From NCBI GenBank assembly GCA_036390995.1, contig DASWAT010000118.1, positions 1 to 9,815 of the forward strand: 9,815 nt of DNA. The letters run 5' to 3'. This DNA comes from DASQQQ01 sp036390995 (GTDB lineage Bacteria; Actinomycetota; UBA4738; HRBIN12). Under the pieces are notes generated by a model. It did not search any database and was not told the origin of the DNA. It saw nothing but the letters and a program-made list of their open reading frames with translations. Shown in pieces: positions 1-6,743 of the stretch. The stretch's first letter is position 1. Each line of letters starts with the position of its first letter. A program made the position numbers and the translations under genes.

Positions 1-1
1 G

Positions 2-472
2 AAGGAACGCGAGGAACATGCCGTCGTGGTGGAAGCCGTGAGCCAGACACTTTCCCTCTTCTGCGAGGACCTGCGGCACCCTCGCGAGCCGGAGCTGCTG
101 GGCACGGCGAACGTGTGGCACCTGTCGACGCCGTTCCGCGGACGGCTGAGGCCGAGCGTGGAGAGCGTGCTGGAGCTGGTGAGCGCCCTCCATCCCACGC
201 CGGCCGTCTGCGGGACGCCTCGCGACGCCGCCCGCAAGGCGCTCGTGGATCTGGAGCCGTTCGATCGTGGGCTCTACGCTGGTCCGGTGGGATGGATCGA
301 TGCCAACGGCGATGGTGAGTGGGCGATCGCGCTGCGCTGCGCCGAGGTCGGCGAAGGGACTGCCCGCTTGTTCGCCGGAGCGGGGATCGTCGCGGACTCG
401 GTCCCGGAGATGGAGCTCGACGAGACCGAGAGGAAGTTCCGGGCGTTGCTCGACTCCCTTCGCTGGGGCTGA
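2..472 (+). CDS. menF: Isochorismate synthase, C-terminal part (5' end outside window)
   Basis: This is the last 156 codons of a chorismate-binding enzyme. The frame is open to the left edge, so the real start lies outside the window and the GTG at 26 is an internal codon. Isochorismate synthase converts chorismate to isochorismate, the first committed step of the o-succinylbenzoate route to menaquinone. Visible family motifs, in order, are STPFRGRL, ALHPTPAVCGTP, LEPFDRGLYAGPVGW, GDGEWAIALR and the terminal GAGIVADSVPEMELDETERK, the last containing acidic residues typical of the Mg-binding end of the fold. EntC, PchA and DhbC share these motifs, but the adjacent men genes make menaquinone synthesis the likely role. 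It converges with menD across 125 bp. The family assignment is secure; the MenF rather than siderophore role is inferred from context. Confidence 0.93.
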   Translation, partial: KEREEHAVVVEAVSQTLSLFCEDLRHPREPELLGTANVWHLSTPFRGRLRPSVESVLELVSALHPTPAVCGTPRDAARKALVDLEPFDRGLYAGPVGWIDANGDGEWAIALRCAEVGEGTARLFAGAGIVADSVPEMELDETERKFRALLDSLRWG

Positions 473-513
473 GCCGCGCCCACGCAGGCTGAGATCGGGT
501 TTCTTCGAGCCGA

Positions 514-528
514 CCTCGAACCACGAGG
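514..528. terminator. Weak hairpin between convergent menF and menD (possible terminator)
   Basis: The 125-bp gap between the convergent menF and menD stops contains CCTCG-AACCA-CGAGG, a perfect 5-bp stem with a 5-nt loop, usable on either strand. No T-tract follows on either side. A second 5-bp stem (CCTCC 594-598 with GGAGG 608-612) overlaps the menD stop. Position alone suggests termination; the structures are short enough to be chance in DNA this GC-rich. Nothing else is recognisable in the gap. Confidence 0.25.
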
Positions 529-597
529 CCTCTCCCTACGGGTCACGAGACGGCGCGTGCCCCCTGGGCGTCGCCACCGAACGAAGGCGGCGTCCTC

Positions 598-2316
598 CTA
601 TCTTCGAGGAGGGTCGGGCTGCTCCTCCAGCGCGGCGGCAACGGCGGCGTGGACCTCCGCGTGGCGCGCCACGTTGCGTTCGCGATCGCTCGGGACCTCC
701 ACGATCCACACGCCGCCGGACCCGTGGGCACGCAGGACGGCGGGGATCAGGTCCCCCGCGTGCTCGACGAACGCGTGACGGGCCCCTGCTGCCTCGGCCA
801 CGCGCGACAGATCATCCAGACCGTGCGGGGTGATGAACAAGCCCTCGAGCTCCGCGTCGGGGATCTCCCGCTGGGCCAGGAACGAGAAGATCGCCCCGCC
901 GCCGTTGTTCGGAACCACGAACACCGCGTCGTGGCCGCGGCGGGCGCTCCACAGCAGCGAGCCCGCGTCGTGGAGCAGGGTGAGGTCGCCGAGCAGCGCG
1001 AACGTGGGCGCGCCAGACGCCGCCACGCCCAGGACGGTGGAGACGAAGCCGTCGATCCCGCTCGCCCCGCGGTTCGCGAGCACGCGGACACCGTTCCGCG
1101 GCAGCATGAAGGCATCGAGGTCGCGCACCGGCATGCTGGAGCCGACGCACAGCACCGAGCCGTCCGGCACGGCGGAGGCCACGTCGCGTGCGATCCGTCC
1201 CTCGAACGGCTCCTCCCAGGCGTCCATCACCGGATCCGCCGCTCGTCGCGCGCGGCCGTCCGCCTCCTCCCAGCCCTGGAGCCATCCGTCCGATGAGCGC
1301 GGACCCGCTCGCTCCGCGAGCTCTCGCCCGACCTCGGCCGGGTCGGCCACCAGACGCAGCTCGGCGCGTCGCGCGGGGTCGGCCACGAGGTCGTCGGGGT
1401 CCACGACGACGAGGTGCTCGGCCTCCGCGACCAGGGCGAGCGCCGGACGCGAGGTCGGCGCCGCTCCGACCTGGATCACGAGCTCCGGCCGGTGCGCCGA
1501 ACGGAAGCGCTCGTTCGAAAGGAGCAGCTGGCCGGCGGAGAGAGAGCCGGGGACCCGGAGGCCGGACGTCGGCTCCGCGATCAGCGGCCACGCGAGCGAC
1601 CGCGCCAGCTCGACGAACGGCCCGGCGTCGAGCCGGAGCGACCCCGTGTAGACCAGGCCCCGGTCGGCGGCGGCGATCGCGTCGAGGACCGGGTTGAGCT
1701 CCTCGAGGCGTGCGGACGGGGCGGCCGTGTGCGTGTACCCGACCCGGATCTCCTCGGCGGGCTCGAGCGCTGCGGCGGGGACCAGTGGCTCGCGGAAGGG
1801 CAGGTTCACGTGAACCGGCCCCGGCGGGTGGTGGGCGAACGCCTGGGCCACCGCCCGGGCCGCGAGCTGGTGCCACACCTCCGGGTCGTCCGCCTCGTCG
1901 GGGACCGGGGCGTCGACGAACCACCGTGCGTACCGCCCGAAGAGCTCCACTTGGTCGATCGTCTGGTTCGCGCCCACACCGCGGAGCTCCGGCGGGCGGT
2001 CGGCGGTGAGCAGGAGCATCGGCGTCCGCGACATGTGGGCTTCGACCACCCCCGGGAAGAGCTCCGCCGCGGCGGTCCCGCTGGTGCACACGACGGCCGC
2101 GGGCACCCCCGTCGCCTTGGCGAGCCCGAGGGCGAAGAAGGCCGACGCTCGTTCGTCCAGATGGACGTGGACCCGTACCCGGGGCTCCCTCCACAGCGCA
2201 AGCGCGAGCGGCGTGGACCGCGAGCCGGGCGAGACGCAGGCGTGACGAACCCCCCCCGACGCGAGCGCGCTCACGAAGGTCCGCATGCGACCGAAGGCGA
2301 CGTCGGCCTCGCTCAT
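598..2316 (-). CDS. menD: SEPHCHC synthase MenD
   Basis: This 572-residue thiamine-diphosphate enzyme joins isochorismate and 2-oxoglutarate, with decarboxylation, to give 2-succinyl-5-enolpyruvyl-6-hydroxy-3-cyclohexene-1-carboxylate. The length is normal for MenD. The N-terminal domain has SPGSRSTPLA (29-38) and LDERASAFFALG (53-64), with Glu55 as the conserved cofactor-activating glutamate. The C-terminal ThDP/metal-binding region has SSMPVRD (393-399), NRGASGIDG (415-423), GDLTLLHD (443-450) and the closing PNNGGG (469-474). The ATG at 2316 was chosen because MenD homology begins there and it overlaps the menA stop as ATGA, suggesting translational coupling. The same frame stays open upstream to 3198, but that part is arginine/glycine-rich shadow of menA. 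It is the last gene of the menB-menA-menD operon. Confidence 0.96.
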   Translation of the reverse strand: MSEADVAFGRMRTFVSALASGGVRHACVSPGSRSTPLALALWREPRVRVHVHLDERASAFFALGLAKATGVPAAVVCTSGTAAAELFPGVVEAHMSRTPMLLLTADRPPELRGVGANQTIDQVELFGRYARWFVDAPVPDEADDPEVWHQLAARAVAQAFAHHPPGPVHVNLPFREPLVPAAALEPAEEIRVGYTHTAAPSARLEELNPVLDAIAAADRGLVYTGSLRLDAGPFVELARSLAWPLIAEPTSGLRVPGSLSAGQLLLSNERFRSAHRPELVIQVGAAPTSRPALALVAEAEHLVVVDPDDLVADPARRAELRLVADPAEVGRELAERAGPRSSDGWLQGWEEADGRARRAADPVMDAWEEPFEGRIARDVASAVPDGSVLCVGSSMPVRDLDAFMLPRNGVRVLANRGASGIDGFVSTVLGVAASGAPTFALLGDLTLLHDAGSLLWSARRGHDAVFVVPNNGGGAIFSFLAQREIPDAELEGLFITPHGLDDLSRVAEAAGARHAFVEHAGDLIPAVLRAHGSGGVWIVEVPSDRERNVARHAEVHAAVAAALEEQPDPPRR

Positions 2317-3230
2317 GCCGCCGTGGCCCCCGCGATCCACAGTCCCAACGCGAGGAGCGCGCCGAAGGCCATCACGAGCTGCGACGTGCCCACGAGCACC
2401 GGGATCAGATCCCGTCCCTCGGCCCCGCCCGCAACCTCCATCGGCCGGACGGCGAGCGGCCACGATGCGAGCGCGAACAACGCCCATTGCGACATGCCGT
2501 AGCGCCCCTCCACGATCCCCACGACCACACCCGCCACCACGGCGACGAAGGCCGCCACGATCTCCGATCGGTACAGCGTGCGGGTCCGGCGATCGCCCAA
2601 TCGGACGGCGAGGGTGCGCTTGCCCGTCGCCGCGTCCGTCGGGATGTCGCGGAGGTTGTTCGCCTCCAGCACCGCGACGATGAGGAGCCCCATCGGGATC
2701 GAGGCCCACCACGCCGCCGGTGTGATCCGTTCCGCCTGCACGTATGCGGTGCCAGCCGTGGCCATCAGCCCGAAGAACACGAAGACCATGAGCTCGCCGA
2801 GGCCGAGGCTCGCGTACGGCCTCGGCCCTCCCGAGTACAGCCACAGCGCGAGCATCGCCGCCGCGCCGATCGGGATCAGCCACAGCGTGGTGGCGACCGC
2901 CAGCGCCAGCCCGCACACCCCCGCCACGAAGATGCAGACGAGCGCCGCCACCAGGACGGCGCGGGGCGAGGCCATCCCCGACGACGTGAGCCGCCGCGGG
3001 CCGGTTCGGTGTTCGGTGTCGACGCCACGGACGCCGTCGTGGTAGTCGTTCGCGAAGTTCACCCCCACCTGCAGCCCGAGACCCACCAGCAGCGCAGCGG
3101 CGAACCGCCACACGGAGGCGCGGCCGGCCGCGGCCGTTCCCACGATCACGGGCATCACGCTCGCCGCGAGGGTCCGAGGTCGCGCGCCGTGCCACCACAC
3201 GCCGAGCCAGCCCGCGGGGAAGTCGCTCAC
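2313..3230 (-). CDS. menA: 1,4-dihydroxy-2-naphthoate polyprenyltransferase MenA
   Basis: This 305-residue integral membrane UbiA-family prenyltransferase attaches the polyprenyl tail to 1,4-dihydroxy-2-naphthoate, giving demethylmenaquinone. The first Asp-rich motif is in NFANDYHDGVRGVD (58-71; N61, D62, D65, R68, D71) and the second in NNLRDIPTDAATGKR (191-205; D195, D199). These bind the Mg-diphosphate of the prenyl donor. Several hydrophobic segments alternate with short loops, for example around 22-36, 42-58, 92-115, 146-161, 178-190, 224-240 and 280-302. WHGARPRTL near the N-terminus is typical of MenA. The GTG at 3230 overlaps the menB TGA as GTGA, while the open frame upstream of it is only shadow of menB. 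It overlaps menD by 4 nt at its own end, so expression is probably coupled to both neighbours. Confidence 0.95.
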   Translation of the reverse strand: MSDFPAGWLGVWWHGARPRTLAASVMPVIVGTAAAGRASVWRFAAALLVGLGLQVGVNFANDYHDGVRGVDTEHRTGPRRLTSSGMASPRAVLVAALVCIFVAGVCGLALAVATTLWLIPIGAAAMLALWLYSGGPRPYASLGLGELMVFVFFGLMATAGTAYVQAERITPAAWWASIPMGLLIVAVLEANNLRDIPTDAATGKRTLAVRLGDRRTRTLYRSEIVAAFVAVVAGVVVGIVEGRYGMSQWALFALASWPLAVRPMEVAGGAEGRDLIPVLVGTSQLVMAFGALLALGLWIAGATAA

Positions 3231-4039
3231 GGGCGCTTCGGGAACCGCGAGAAGTCCGGCGAACGCTTCTGCAGGTATGCGTCGCGTCCCTCCCGGGCCT
3301 CCTCGGACATGTAGTAGAGCAGCGTGGCGTCGCCGGCCAGCTGCTGGACCCCGGCGAGGCCGTCGGTCCACGCGTGCATGCCGCCCTTGATCATCCGGAG
3401 CGCGAGGGGGCTCATGCGGAGGATCCGGCGGCAGATCCGAACCGTCTCCTCCTCCAGCGTCTCGAGAGGCACCACGCGGTTCACCAACCCCCACTCGAGC
3501 GCCGTCTGCGCGTTGTACTGCTCGCAGAGGAACCAGATCTCCTTGGCCCGCTTCAGGCCGATCGTGGCCGCGAGCAGCCCGCTACCGTAGCCGGCGTCGA
3601 ACGATCCCACCTTCGGGCCGGTCTGGCCGAACTTCGCGTTGTCTGCAGCGATCGTGAGATCGCAGACGAGGTGCAGCACGTGGCCGCCCCCGATCGCGTA
3701 GCCGGCCACCATGGCGATGACCGGCTTCGGCAACCGCCGGATCTGCACCTGGAGGTCGAGGACGTTCAGGCGGCCGATGCCGCGGTCGTCCCGGTACCCG
3801 TCGTCCCCGCGCACGCGTTGATCGCCGCCCGAGCAGAAGGCCATCGGGCCCTCTCCCGTGAGGACGGCCACCCCGATCCGCGGATCGTCCCTGGCCACGT
3901 CGAACGCCTGGGAGAGCTCGAACAGCGTCTGGGGCCGGAACGCGTTGCGGACCTCGGGGCGGTCTATCGTGACCTTCGCGATACCCTCGGCCGTTTCGTA
4001 CCGGATGTCCTCGTAGTCGCCGGACCGCTGCCAATCCAT
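3227..4039 (-). CDS. menB: 1,4-dihydroxy-2-naphthoyl-CoA synthase MenB
   Basis: This 270-residue crotonase-fold enzyme performs the Dieckmann-type ring closure of o-succinylbenzoyl-CoA to DHNA-CoA. Diagnostic motifs are FCSGGDQRVRGDDGY (68-82), AGYAIGGGHVLHLVCDLTIA (112-131), AKFGQTGPKVGSFDAGYG (135-152) and EIWFLCEQYNAQ (167-178). Gln139-Thr140-Gly141 and Trp169 correspond to the bicarbonate-binding residues of E. coli MenB, Ser146 and Asp148 to its conserved active-site SFD, and Tyr243 to its C-terminal Tyr258. The ATG at 4039 has an AGGAG (4055-4051) with an 11-nt spacer. An in-frame GTG at 4066 would add nine residues but has no ribosome site, so it is less likely. It is first gene of the menB-menA-menD operon, and ends in a 4-nt overlap with menA. 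Confidence 0.96.
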   Translation of the reverse strand: MDWQRSGDYEDIRYETAEGIAKVTIDRPEVRNAFRPQTLFELSQAFDVARDDPRIGVAVLTGEGPMAFCSGGDQRVRGDDGYRDDRGIGRLNVLDLQVQIRRLPKPVIAMVAGYAIGGGHVLHLVCDLTIAADNAKFGQTGPKVGSFDAGYGSGLLAATIGLKRAKEIWFLCEQYNAQTALEWGLVNRVVPLETLEEETVRICRRILRMSPLALRMIKGGMHAWTDGLAGVQQLAGDATLLYYMSEEAREGRDAYLQKRSPDFSRFPKRP

Positions 4040-4080
4040 CAGACCGATCACTCCTAGAGCGTCCACTCGAAGGGTTCCGG

Positions 4081-4087
4081 TAGCCTA
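4081..4087. promoter_or_regulatory. Overlapping divergent -10 elements for menE and menB
   Basis: The 54-bp space between menB and menE holds one short A/T-richer patch. On the + strand TAGCCT (4081-4086) fits the TANNNT -10 pattern and would start transcription at about 4093, next to the menE GTG (4094). On the - strand TAGGCT (4087-4082) also fits TANNNT and would start at about 4075, giving menB a leader of about 36 nt that includes its AGGAG. No convincing -35 box is visible for either. The assignment rests on position and the -10 pattern only. Confidence 0.4.
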
Positions 4088-4093
4088 TCTCAC

Positions 4094-5278
4094 GTGGCCG
4101 GAACCGGGAGCCTGCCGGTGCGGGCGCGCGACGTCGTCGCCGTGACGCTGCCACCCGGACCCGATTGGGCCCGAGTCACCGCTGCCGTCTGGGAGGTTGG
4201 GGCGGCCCTGTTGCCGCTGGACCATCGCCTCCCAGAGCACCAGACCCGAAGCGTGATCGAACGCGCCCGCCCCACGATCCAGCGCACTCGGGAGGGCTGG
4301 TCCCGCCGCAACGACGGCGTGGGCGCCGACGACGACGTGTCGCTCGTGATCGCGACGTCGGGGACGGCCGGCGCCCCCAAGCTCGTCGAGTTCGAGCGCG
4401 CCGCCGTGGAGGCCGCGGTGTGGGGATCCGTCGGGGCGCTCGGCGCCGGGCCCCGGGACCCGTGGCTGTCGTGCCTGCCGCTCGCCCACGTGGGAGGACT
4501 GCTCGTCGTGCTCCGGGGGATCATGCTCGGTGCCCCCCTCACGGTGCTCCCGAATTTCGACATCGGGCGGTTCGCAGCGGCGGGGTGCCGGTTCACGTCG
4601 ATCGTTCCCACCATGCTGGTCCGGTTGCTCGACGGGGCGGTCGACCTCGCGGGGTTCCGCGGCATCCTCGTTGGGGCCGGGGGGATGCCGCCGGACCTGC
4701 GAGCCCGGGCGAGCGCGGCCGGCGCCCCCGTCGTGCAGACTTACGGGCTTACGGAAAGCTGCGGCGGCATCGTCTACGACGGACGCCCGTTCGCGGGCGT
4801 CCAGCTCCGGATCCACCCGGAGACCTCCGCCATCGAGCTCTTCGGGCCGACCGCCATGCGCGGGTACCGGTTCGACGAGCGGGGCACCGCGGAAGCCTTC
4901 ACCTCCGACGGCTGGCTGCGGACCGCGGACGCCGGCAGGCTGGAGCGGGACGGCACGCTGCACGTGCTCGGCCGGCTGGACGACCTGGTGAAGACCGGGG
5001 GCGAGCGGGTCTGGCCGGAGGAGGTGGAAGCGGCCCTGCGAGGCCACCCGAAGGTGGCGGACGTCGCCGTCGCCGGCCGGCCGGATCCCGAGTGGGGCCA
5101 GCGGGTCGTGGCCTTCGTGGTCCCGGTGGATCCGGCCGAGCCGCCGACCCTGGAGGAGCTCCGAGATCACGCGGCAGGCACGCTGCCGAGCTATGGACTG
5201 CCCCGAGAGATCGTGCTCGTCCCCGGCCCACTCCCCCGCTCCGCCTCCGGCAAGATCCGGCGGGCGGCGCTGCGTTGA
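4094..5278 (+). CDS. menE: o-Succinylbenzoate-CoA ligase MenE
   Basis: This 394-residue ANL-superfamily adenylate-forming enzyme activates o-succinylbenzoate with ATP and CoA to OSB-CoA, the substrate of MenB. The P-loop-like motif ATSGTAGAPK spans 87-96, the adenine-binding YGLTES 217-222, the hinge region SDGWLRTADAGRLERDG 271-287, the CoA/hinge motif GRLDDLVKTGGERVWPEEVE 293-312, and the C-terminal catalytic lysine is Lys387 in PRSASGKIRR. It is shorter than enteric or Bacillus MenE because the region before the P-loop is reduced to about 85 residues, as in other compact actinobacterial MenE proteins. The GTG at 4094 has no Shine-Dalgarno sequence and lies just downstream of a candidate -10, so it may be leaderless. 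It is divergent from menB. trxB follows after 40 nt, so readthrough is possible. Confidence 0.93.
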   Translation: MAGTGSLPVRARDVVAVTLPPGPDWARVTAAVWEVGAALLPLDHRLPEHQTRSVIERARPTIQRTREGWSRRNDGVGADDDVSLVIATSGTAGAPKLVEFERAAVEAAVWGSVGALGAGPRDPWLSCLPLAHVGGLLVVLRGIMLGAPLTVLPNFDIGRFAAAGCRFTSIVPTMLVRLLDGAVDLAGFRGILVGAGGMPPDLRARASAAGAPVVQTYGLTESCGGIVYDGRPFAGVQLRIHPETSAIELFGPTAMRGYRFDERGTAEAFTSDGWLRTADAGRLERDGTLHVLGRLDDLVKTGGERVWPEEVEAALRGHPKVADVAVAGRPDPEWGQRVVAFVVPVDPAEPPTLEELRDHAAGTLPSYGLPREIVLVPGPLPRSASGKIRRAALR

Positions 5279-5318
5279 GGCTCAGCGGAATACGGAGCGG
5301 TTCATCACCTATGGGAGA

Positions 5319-6260
5319 ATGGAGCAGATCGTGGTCGAGACTCGCAACCTGGTCATCCTCGGATCCGGGCCTGCCGGGTATACGGCGGCCCTTTACGCCG
5401 GGCGCGCCGACCTCGAGCCCCTCGTACTGAAGGGTCTGGACGCCGGTGGCCAGCTCATGCTCACCACCGAGGTCGAGAACTACCCGGGCTTCCCCGGTGC
5501 CGTCCTCGGACCTGAGCTCATGGAGGCCATGGAGAAACAAGCCGCCCGATTCGGCGCCGAGCTACTGCACCAGACGGCCACCCGCGTGGACCTGTCGGAG
5601 CGCCCCTTCGGCGTGTGGGCCGGCGACCAGGGATGGCGGGCGAGGACGCTGGTCATCGCAACGGGCGCCAGCGCGAAGTGGCTCGGCGTGCCGGGCGAGG
5701 AGAGGCTCCGGGGGCGCGGCGTCTCCGCCTGTGCCACGTGCGACGGCTTCTTCTTCCGCGATCGAGAGCTGGTCGTGGTTGGCGGCGGCGACACCGCGAT
5801 GGAGGAGGCCACGTTCCTGACGAAGTTCGCAAGCAAGGTCACGATCGTGCACCGGCGGGACGAGTTCCGCGCCTCGAAGATCATGCAGGATCGTGCCCTC
5901 GCGAACCCGAAGATCTCGGTGATCTGGCACACGATGCTCGAGGAGATCCTGGGCGAGGACGCCGTCGCGGGCGTGCGCTTGCGGAACCTCAAGACCCAGG
6001 AGGTCACGGACCAGCCAACCGACGGCGTCTTCATGGCGATCGGCCACACCCCGAACACCTCGCTGGTCGAAGGGCAGCTCGAGCTCGCGGACGGGTACGT
6101 GGTGGTCGAGGAGCCCTCGACCCGGACGAGCGTCCCCGGCGTGTTCGCCGCCGGCGACGTCACCGACCTCGTCTACCGTCAGGCGGTGACCGCGGCGGGT
6201 CAGGGATGCAAGGCGGCCATCGACGCCGAGCGCTTCCTCCAGGAGCACGGCGAAGACTGA
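5319..6260 (+). CDS. trxB: Thioredoxin-disulfide reductase
   Basis: This 313-residue low-molecular-weight flavoprotein moves electrons from NADPH through FAD and a redox disulfide to thioredoxin in the cytoplasm. The FAD-binding GSGPAG is at 15-20, the redox CATC at 138-141 (in SACATCDG), the NADPH-binding GGGDTAMEEA at 155-164, HRRDEFRA at 178-185 contacts the NADPH 2'-phosphate, and the C-terminal FAD motif AAGDVTD is at 277-283. The length is normal for TrxB. The start is uncertain by four codons. ATG 5319 has a GGGAG only 1 nt away, whereas GTG 5331 has GGAG (5321-5324) at 6 nt and would give 309 residues, so initiation at 5331 is quite possible. menE ends 40 nt upstream and trxA begins 88 nt downstream. 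Confidence 0.96.
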   Translation: MEQIVVETRNLVILGSGPAGYTAALYAGRADLEPLVLKGLDAGGQLMLTTEVENYPGFPGAVLGPELMEAMEKQAARFGAELLHQTATRVDLSERPFGVWAGDQGWRARTLVIATGASAKWLGVPGEERLRGRGVSACATCDGFFFRDRELVVVGGGDTAMEEATFLTKFASKVTIVHRRDEFRASKIMQDRALANPKISVIWHTMLEEILGEDAVAGVRLRNLKTQEVTDQPTDGVFMAIGHTPNTSLVEGQLELADGYVVVEEPSTRTSVPGVFAAGDVTDLVYRQAVTAAGQGCKAAIDAERFLQEHGED

Positions 6261-6261
6261 G

Positions 6262-6288
6262 GGAATCCGGCCCCCGCCCGGATACGTT
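6262..6288 (+). promoter_or_regulatory. Candidate ECF sigma-R/SigH-type promoter for trxA
   Basis: GGAAT (6262-6266) and GTT (6286-6288) are separated by 19 nt, and the elements in fuller form read GGGAAT and CGTT. This matches the promoter class of the actinobacterial thiol-oxidative-stress sigma factors (sigma-R in Streptomyces, SigH in Mycobacterium; GGAAT, about 18-19 nt, GTT), whose known targets include thioredoxin genes. Transcription would begin at about 6294-6298, near the palindrome AACGCGTT (6290-6297), and leave a 5' leader of about 50 nt before trxA. The match is seen in the sequence; the sigma factor is an inference. Confidence 0.6.
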
Positions 6289-6309
6289 GAACGCGTTGAC
6301 GAAAGACAC

Positions 6310-6329
6310 GGCCGCCTGCCCGGGCGGCC
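6310..6329 (+). other. GC hairpin in the trxA leader
   Basis: GGCCGCC (6310-6316) and GGCGGCC (6323-6329) form a perfect 7-bp G/C stem around a 6-nt loop, ending 9 nt before the trxA ribosome site (AAAGGA, 6339-6344). There is no T-tract, so it is not a standard intrinsic terminator. It could partly separate trxB from trxA transcription, stabilise a processed trxA mRNA, or be incidental in this GC-rich DNA. Confidence 0.45.
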
Positions 6330-6348
6330 GGCGACGAGAAAGGAACGG

Positions 6349-6681
6349 ATGGTGGCACTGATCGGCGATGTGACGGACCAGGATTTCGATGTCCGCGTGC
6401 TGCAGGCGGAAAGGCCCGTGCTGGTGGACTTCTGGGCCGAATGGTGCGTCCCCTGCCACATGGTCTCGCCCGTGGTCGAGGAGATCGGCCGCGAGAAGGA
6501 CCAGGCGCTCCAGGTGGCCAAGCTCAACATCGACGAGAACCCCGAGATGACCCGGCGGTACGGGGTCATGAGCATCCCCACGCTGATGCTGTTCGTCGGC
6601 GGGCAGGAGAAGGCGCGCCTGGTCGGCGCCAGGGGCAAGGACGCGCTACTCAGGGAGATCGATCCGCACATCGCGGCGTAG
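6349..6681 (+). CDS. trxA: Thioredoxin with WCVPC active site
   Basis: This 110-residue single-domain thioredoxin is the likely partner of the TrxB encoded just upstream, reducing disulfides in cytoplasmic proteins. Visible features are VDFWAEWCVPC (26-36) with redox cysteines Cys33 and Cys36, the buried Asp27, the cis-proline in MSIPTL (Pro77) and the glycine pair GG at 84-85. Length and residue spacing are those of a classical thioredoxin, and there is no signal peptide. The inter-cysteine pair is Val-Pro instead of Gly-Pro, and the following residues are His-Met rather than Lys-Met. The ATG at 6349 is preceded by AAAGGA at 4 nt. A sigma-R-like promoter lies 60-87 nt upstream, so oxidative control independent of trxB is likely. 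Confidence 0.95.
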   Translation: MVALIGDVTDQDFDVRVLQAERPVLVDFWAEWCVPCHMVSPVVEEIGREKDQALQVAKLNIDENPEMTRRYGVMSIPTLMLFVGGQEKARLVGARGKDALLREIDPHIAA

Positions 6682-6707
6682 CGCTCACCATTCGAACGGG
6701 CCTTCAG

Positions 6708-6737
6708 TTGCCGTGGCCACGGCAGCCTGTCGATACT
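6708..6737 (+). promoter_or_regulatory. Sigma-70-like promoter of cwlM giving a leaderless start
   Basis: TTGCCG (6708-6713, four of six consensus -35 positions) and GATACT (6732-6737, five of six -10 positions) are separated by 18 nt. The expected +1, 7 nt after the -10, is 6744, exactly the GTG proposed as the cwlM start. No Shine-Dalgarno sequence precedes that GTG, which supports a leaderless mRNA. It lies in the 62-nt trxA-cwlM gap. Confidence 0.6.
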
Positions 6738-6743
6738 CATCCG

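Noticed and set aside
1414..2502. Long + strand open frame opposite menD
   Set aside because: Arg-rich shadow of menD with no recognisable domain and no ribosome site. The opposite strand is fully explained by MenD motifs.
2317..3198. Long in-frame upstream extension of menD (would give 866 aa)
   Set aside because: The added 294 residues are Arg/Gly/Ala-rich low-complexity shadow of menA in another frame. MenD homology begins cleanly at 2316, where the stop/start overlap is.
5287..5312. GGAATAC before trxB as a second sigma-R -35 box
   Set aside because: The required GTT is absent 18-19 nt downstream (sequence there is TAT/ATG); the only nearby GTT is 8 nt away, which does not fit.
6296..6301. 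TTGACG as a sigma-70 -35 box for trxA
   Set aside because: Five of six positions match, but the -10 position at normal spacing falls in the CCCGGG loop and stem of the hairpin, so no promoter can be built.
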